Origin: Siniperca chuatsi
Taxonomy: Eukaryota; Chordata; Actinopteri; Centrarchiformes; Sinipercidae
NCBI RefSeq assembly: GCF_020085105.1
Contig: NC_058042.1
Span: 28,601,501-28,665,500 of the forward strand
Direction of reading: 5' to 3'
DNA: 64,000 nt
Numbering within the stretch: the stretch's first letter is position 1; every line of letters starts with the position of its first letter. The notes beneath the pieces were generated by a model. The model did not search any database. It was not told where the DNA came from and worked only from the letters and a program-made list of their open reading frames with translations. Position numbers and translations under genes: made by a program. This document shows positions 61,696 through 64,000 of the stretch, in pieces.

Positions 61696-62619
61696 GTAGA
61701 CTGTGGGTACGTTTTTCCATTGATGCCTACATGTGCCGCTTCAGAAAGCAGCACATGTAGGCTTAAACATTGAGTAACACATTGATTTTGAAGGTTTTCT
61801 TCCTTCCCTCTTCTTCCTTGTTTTTGTTTTGATAATATTCCCCAGGGCAAAGTTCGACTGTAATGCACCTACTGTGCCTAGCAACGTCTGCCTCAGTGAT
61901 AATGCTTAATGGCTTTAATAACAACGTGTGACCAAAGAGTCTACTGTTACATTAAGTTGTAATTGGGCTCTGCTTATCGGAAATTACATATTTTATCTCT
62001 GCACACACTCCTCGAAAGCCAGTTGTTTTTTAAAGCTATGAAGGAATGCCTACTACTCTACATAAAACTACTGGTTAGATTATTATGAAAGACCTGATAT
62101 GCTTCTAAAAGGATGGACTATGGAGGCTTCACACATTTGAATTTCAAATAATTTTAATAAGAAACATTCTTTTCCGTTCCATTGCACCAAACGACAAAGA
62201 AGATTTCCACTCTCTGACAATCAAAGCTTTCTTTGTCCTTCAGACATGTTCTCTACAATATTCTGTTCCACTTTGTTCAAAGTTTTTTGAAGGTGTTCTG
62301 TGTTTTTCTGTGTTCTTCTCCACATTAACTTTTTGGTCATATGTGGTATGTTGTGCCTTCAAAGGCTGTGATTGGTTTTATGTAACAGGTGTGCTTGGTA
62401 CAAAATACAGGGCCCTGGATATAGAAATTTAATGTAGACATTTAAATATTGTCAAATTTTGTGAAAATGTAAAATCACAATCTGTATGATGATACATACA
62501 TACATGATATTTTGATGGACCACATGATTCTTACTTGTAATGGGTAACGAATAAGTATTACACGTCCATTACATTTGGGACTTGCGAGTAACAGATGAAA
62601 AAAACAGGTTAAATATGAA

Positions 62620-62946
62620 GAAGCAGAGGCTGAGATATCCTGACTTTTAGTCCCTAGTATGGGTCGATGCTGGATCCTACATTTCCCATAATGCAACTCA
62701 ATAGCATCTTACTTTAGACTCTCCTGCCTGGTAAATTAATGTCTTTCGCCACACCTCCAGTTTGTGATGCGGCTATGTTAAAAGGTCTCATCATCCTCAC
62801 GACATCATCAGGGTTATTTTCTCAGACGTTAGAAAGCTCCATCAGAGTCACAAAAAACTTTATACAACTGTTTTCACATTCTGTGTAGTCCTCCTCATGA
62901 TGAAAAAACTGGTCTTCATGTGTAAAATTGGTGGAGTGCCCCTTTA
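62620..62946. repeat. Teleost interspersed repeat
   Basis: Carries GCTGGATCCTACATTTCCCA, CCACACCTCCAGTTTGTGATG and the end GTAAAATTGGTGGAGTGCCC-CTTTAA, blocks of a common fish dispersed repeat. Non-coding. Confidence 0.5.
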
Positions 62947-64000
62947 AAAAATATGGAGCATGTGTCAGTAATGCTTAAGCGGTAAGACAGGATCTTCTAT
63001 TCAATATCTTTGTGGTTTAATCTAGTACATAAATTGATGTTCTTGAACAAGCAGCAGGTAGTTCTAGAGGTGGACTACTTCAACATATATTTAGATTACA
63101 AATATAAATCTCATTAAGTCCTTCCATTTATTCATTTCCTGTATGAAAAATAGAGCATTCTTGTGGGCTGAGATGCCTGTTACGTAGACAGGGAATCAGT
63201 GGGGGAAGTGAACGACTCATGCACATCACTGGCAATTCAGTTCCCCAAAGTGGTTTTAGTTCCATTTCCAATGAAACAGAGAGAGTGGGTTGTCATGTGT
63301 CATCTGGTTGTAGTGTAACATGTTGGAAAGACCCTAGAGACGACACCAGTGTATCAAAGGGTAAACACACACAAACACATGCATATTTGTGGATAATTTA
63401 GAGTTTCTGATTGACCAAACTTGCATGTCTCAGCTTCACATAGAAGGAACCAGAGCTGAGATTCAAACCCAGGACTTTGTTGCTATGAGATGATAGAACT
63501 AACCACAAAGTCATTATGTGGTCACTATCAAAGCTTTGGAGACGTACATACTTTTACTGCACATGTTGCATCATTGACACGTTTCAGTTAAAGTTGGATG
63601 GTTAATTGAAATGATGTAACCTAACAATACACATCAGCCATTACTGCAGTGGGGGTAATATTAATCTGATCAGGCCTGCTGTGAGAGGTTTGCATTGCTC
63701 AGGATTCTCCGGGCTAAACCTCTTACCTCCCAAATGGGACTAACAGCCACTTTCCTTTTCTAAACCTCTGATGCCTCCCATCTGTCTGTGTTGTTTTCTT
63801 TGCTCCTCAACCCCTGTTTTGTCTTTTTTTTTCATTGTCAGTTTATTTGAAATATCATATTGATCATTTTGAGAGATTTTGTACCAGTGTCTGCTTCTGT
63901 AAATAAGTTGAAATCCACATCGCTCACCTAGCTATCACCCATCAGGATCTTGTGAGAAATTGGCTTGCCAAGTGAATTCAAGAAACAGAAATTGCCCTGT

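Larger units (their letters stand above)
57470..64000. other. Right end of window, no coding exon seen
   Basis: If the 57.2-kb exon is real, this is its first intron. It contains a hairpin (60525-60569), a possible alternative promoter (61612-61695), a repeat (62620-62946) and a repeat fragment near 63430-63530 with ATTCAAACCCAGGACTTTG. Otherwise AT-rich sequence without recognisable genes. Confidence 0.5.

Noticed and set aside
63430..63530. Possible tRNA gene or SINE (ATTCAAACCC word)
   Set aside because: No cloverleaf or A box; resembles a fragment of a dispersed fish repeat.
1..64000. CRISPR arrays, bacterial operons, rRNA or functional tRNA genes, integrated viral genes
   Set aside because: None seen. 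Tandem patterns are microsatellites, and reverse-transcriptase traces belong to decayed LINEs.

Overview
The window is vertebrate nuclear DNA, almost certainly from a ray-finned (probably percomorph) fish. Genes are split by GT-AG introns. There is a pair of single-intron mesp bHLH genes, and many interspersed repeats of kinds familiar from teleost genomes: TTAA-flanked foldback MITEs, tRNA-derived SINE pieces, decayed LINE tails, and (CA)n and (GACA)n runs. Nothing bacterial, viral or plasmid-like is visible.

Layout. (1) 1-12.3 kb: the 3' nineteen coding exons of an aminopeptidase N gene (anpep, + strand). Every exon joins in phase to an intact 764-residue C-terminal part. The first exon or exons (cytoplasmic tail, membrane anchor, start of the ectodomain) lie left of the window. 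(2) 12.8-20 kb: two tandem mesp genes on the - strand, 256 and 258 residues, each with a large first exon holding the bHLH domain and a small last exon. The first is convergent with anpep. Both have a TATA-like box, and just upstream of it an almost identical 18-bp palindrome made of two T-box half sites. More T-box half sites lie farther upstream of each gene. (3) 20-25.8 kb: intergenic DNA with a T-box cluster and repeats. (4) 25.9-39.5 kb: a complete synaptic vesicle glycoprotein 2 gene (- strand, 12 coding exons, 693 residues), best matching sv2b. (5) 39.5-57.2 kb: a gene-poor interval rich in mobile-element remains. (6) 57.2-64 kb: a probable non-coding first exon on the + strand at about 57.24-57.47 kb and a possible second start at 61.6 kb. 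The coding part of that gene is outside the window and it is not identified.

The genes are not one pathway. anpep encodes a cell-surface peptidase, the mesp genes encode transcription factors of presomitic and cardiac mesoderm, and sv2b encodes a neuronal vesicle membrane protein. anpep-MESP adjacency is also found on human 15q26, and SV2B is on the same human arm, so the block looks like conserved synteny with local rearrangement. Exon coordinates come from reading splice sites by eye, with phase continuity and recalled family sequences as support. No alignment or database search was run.
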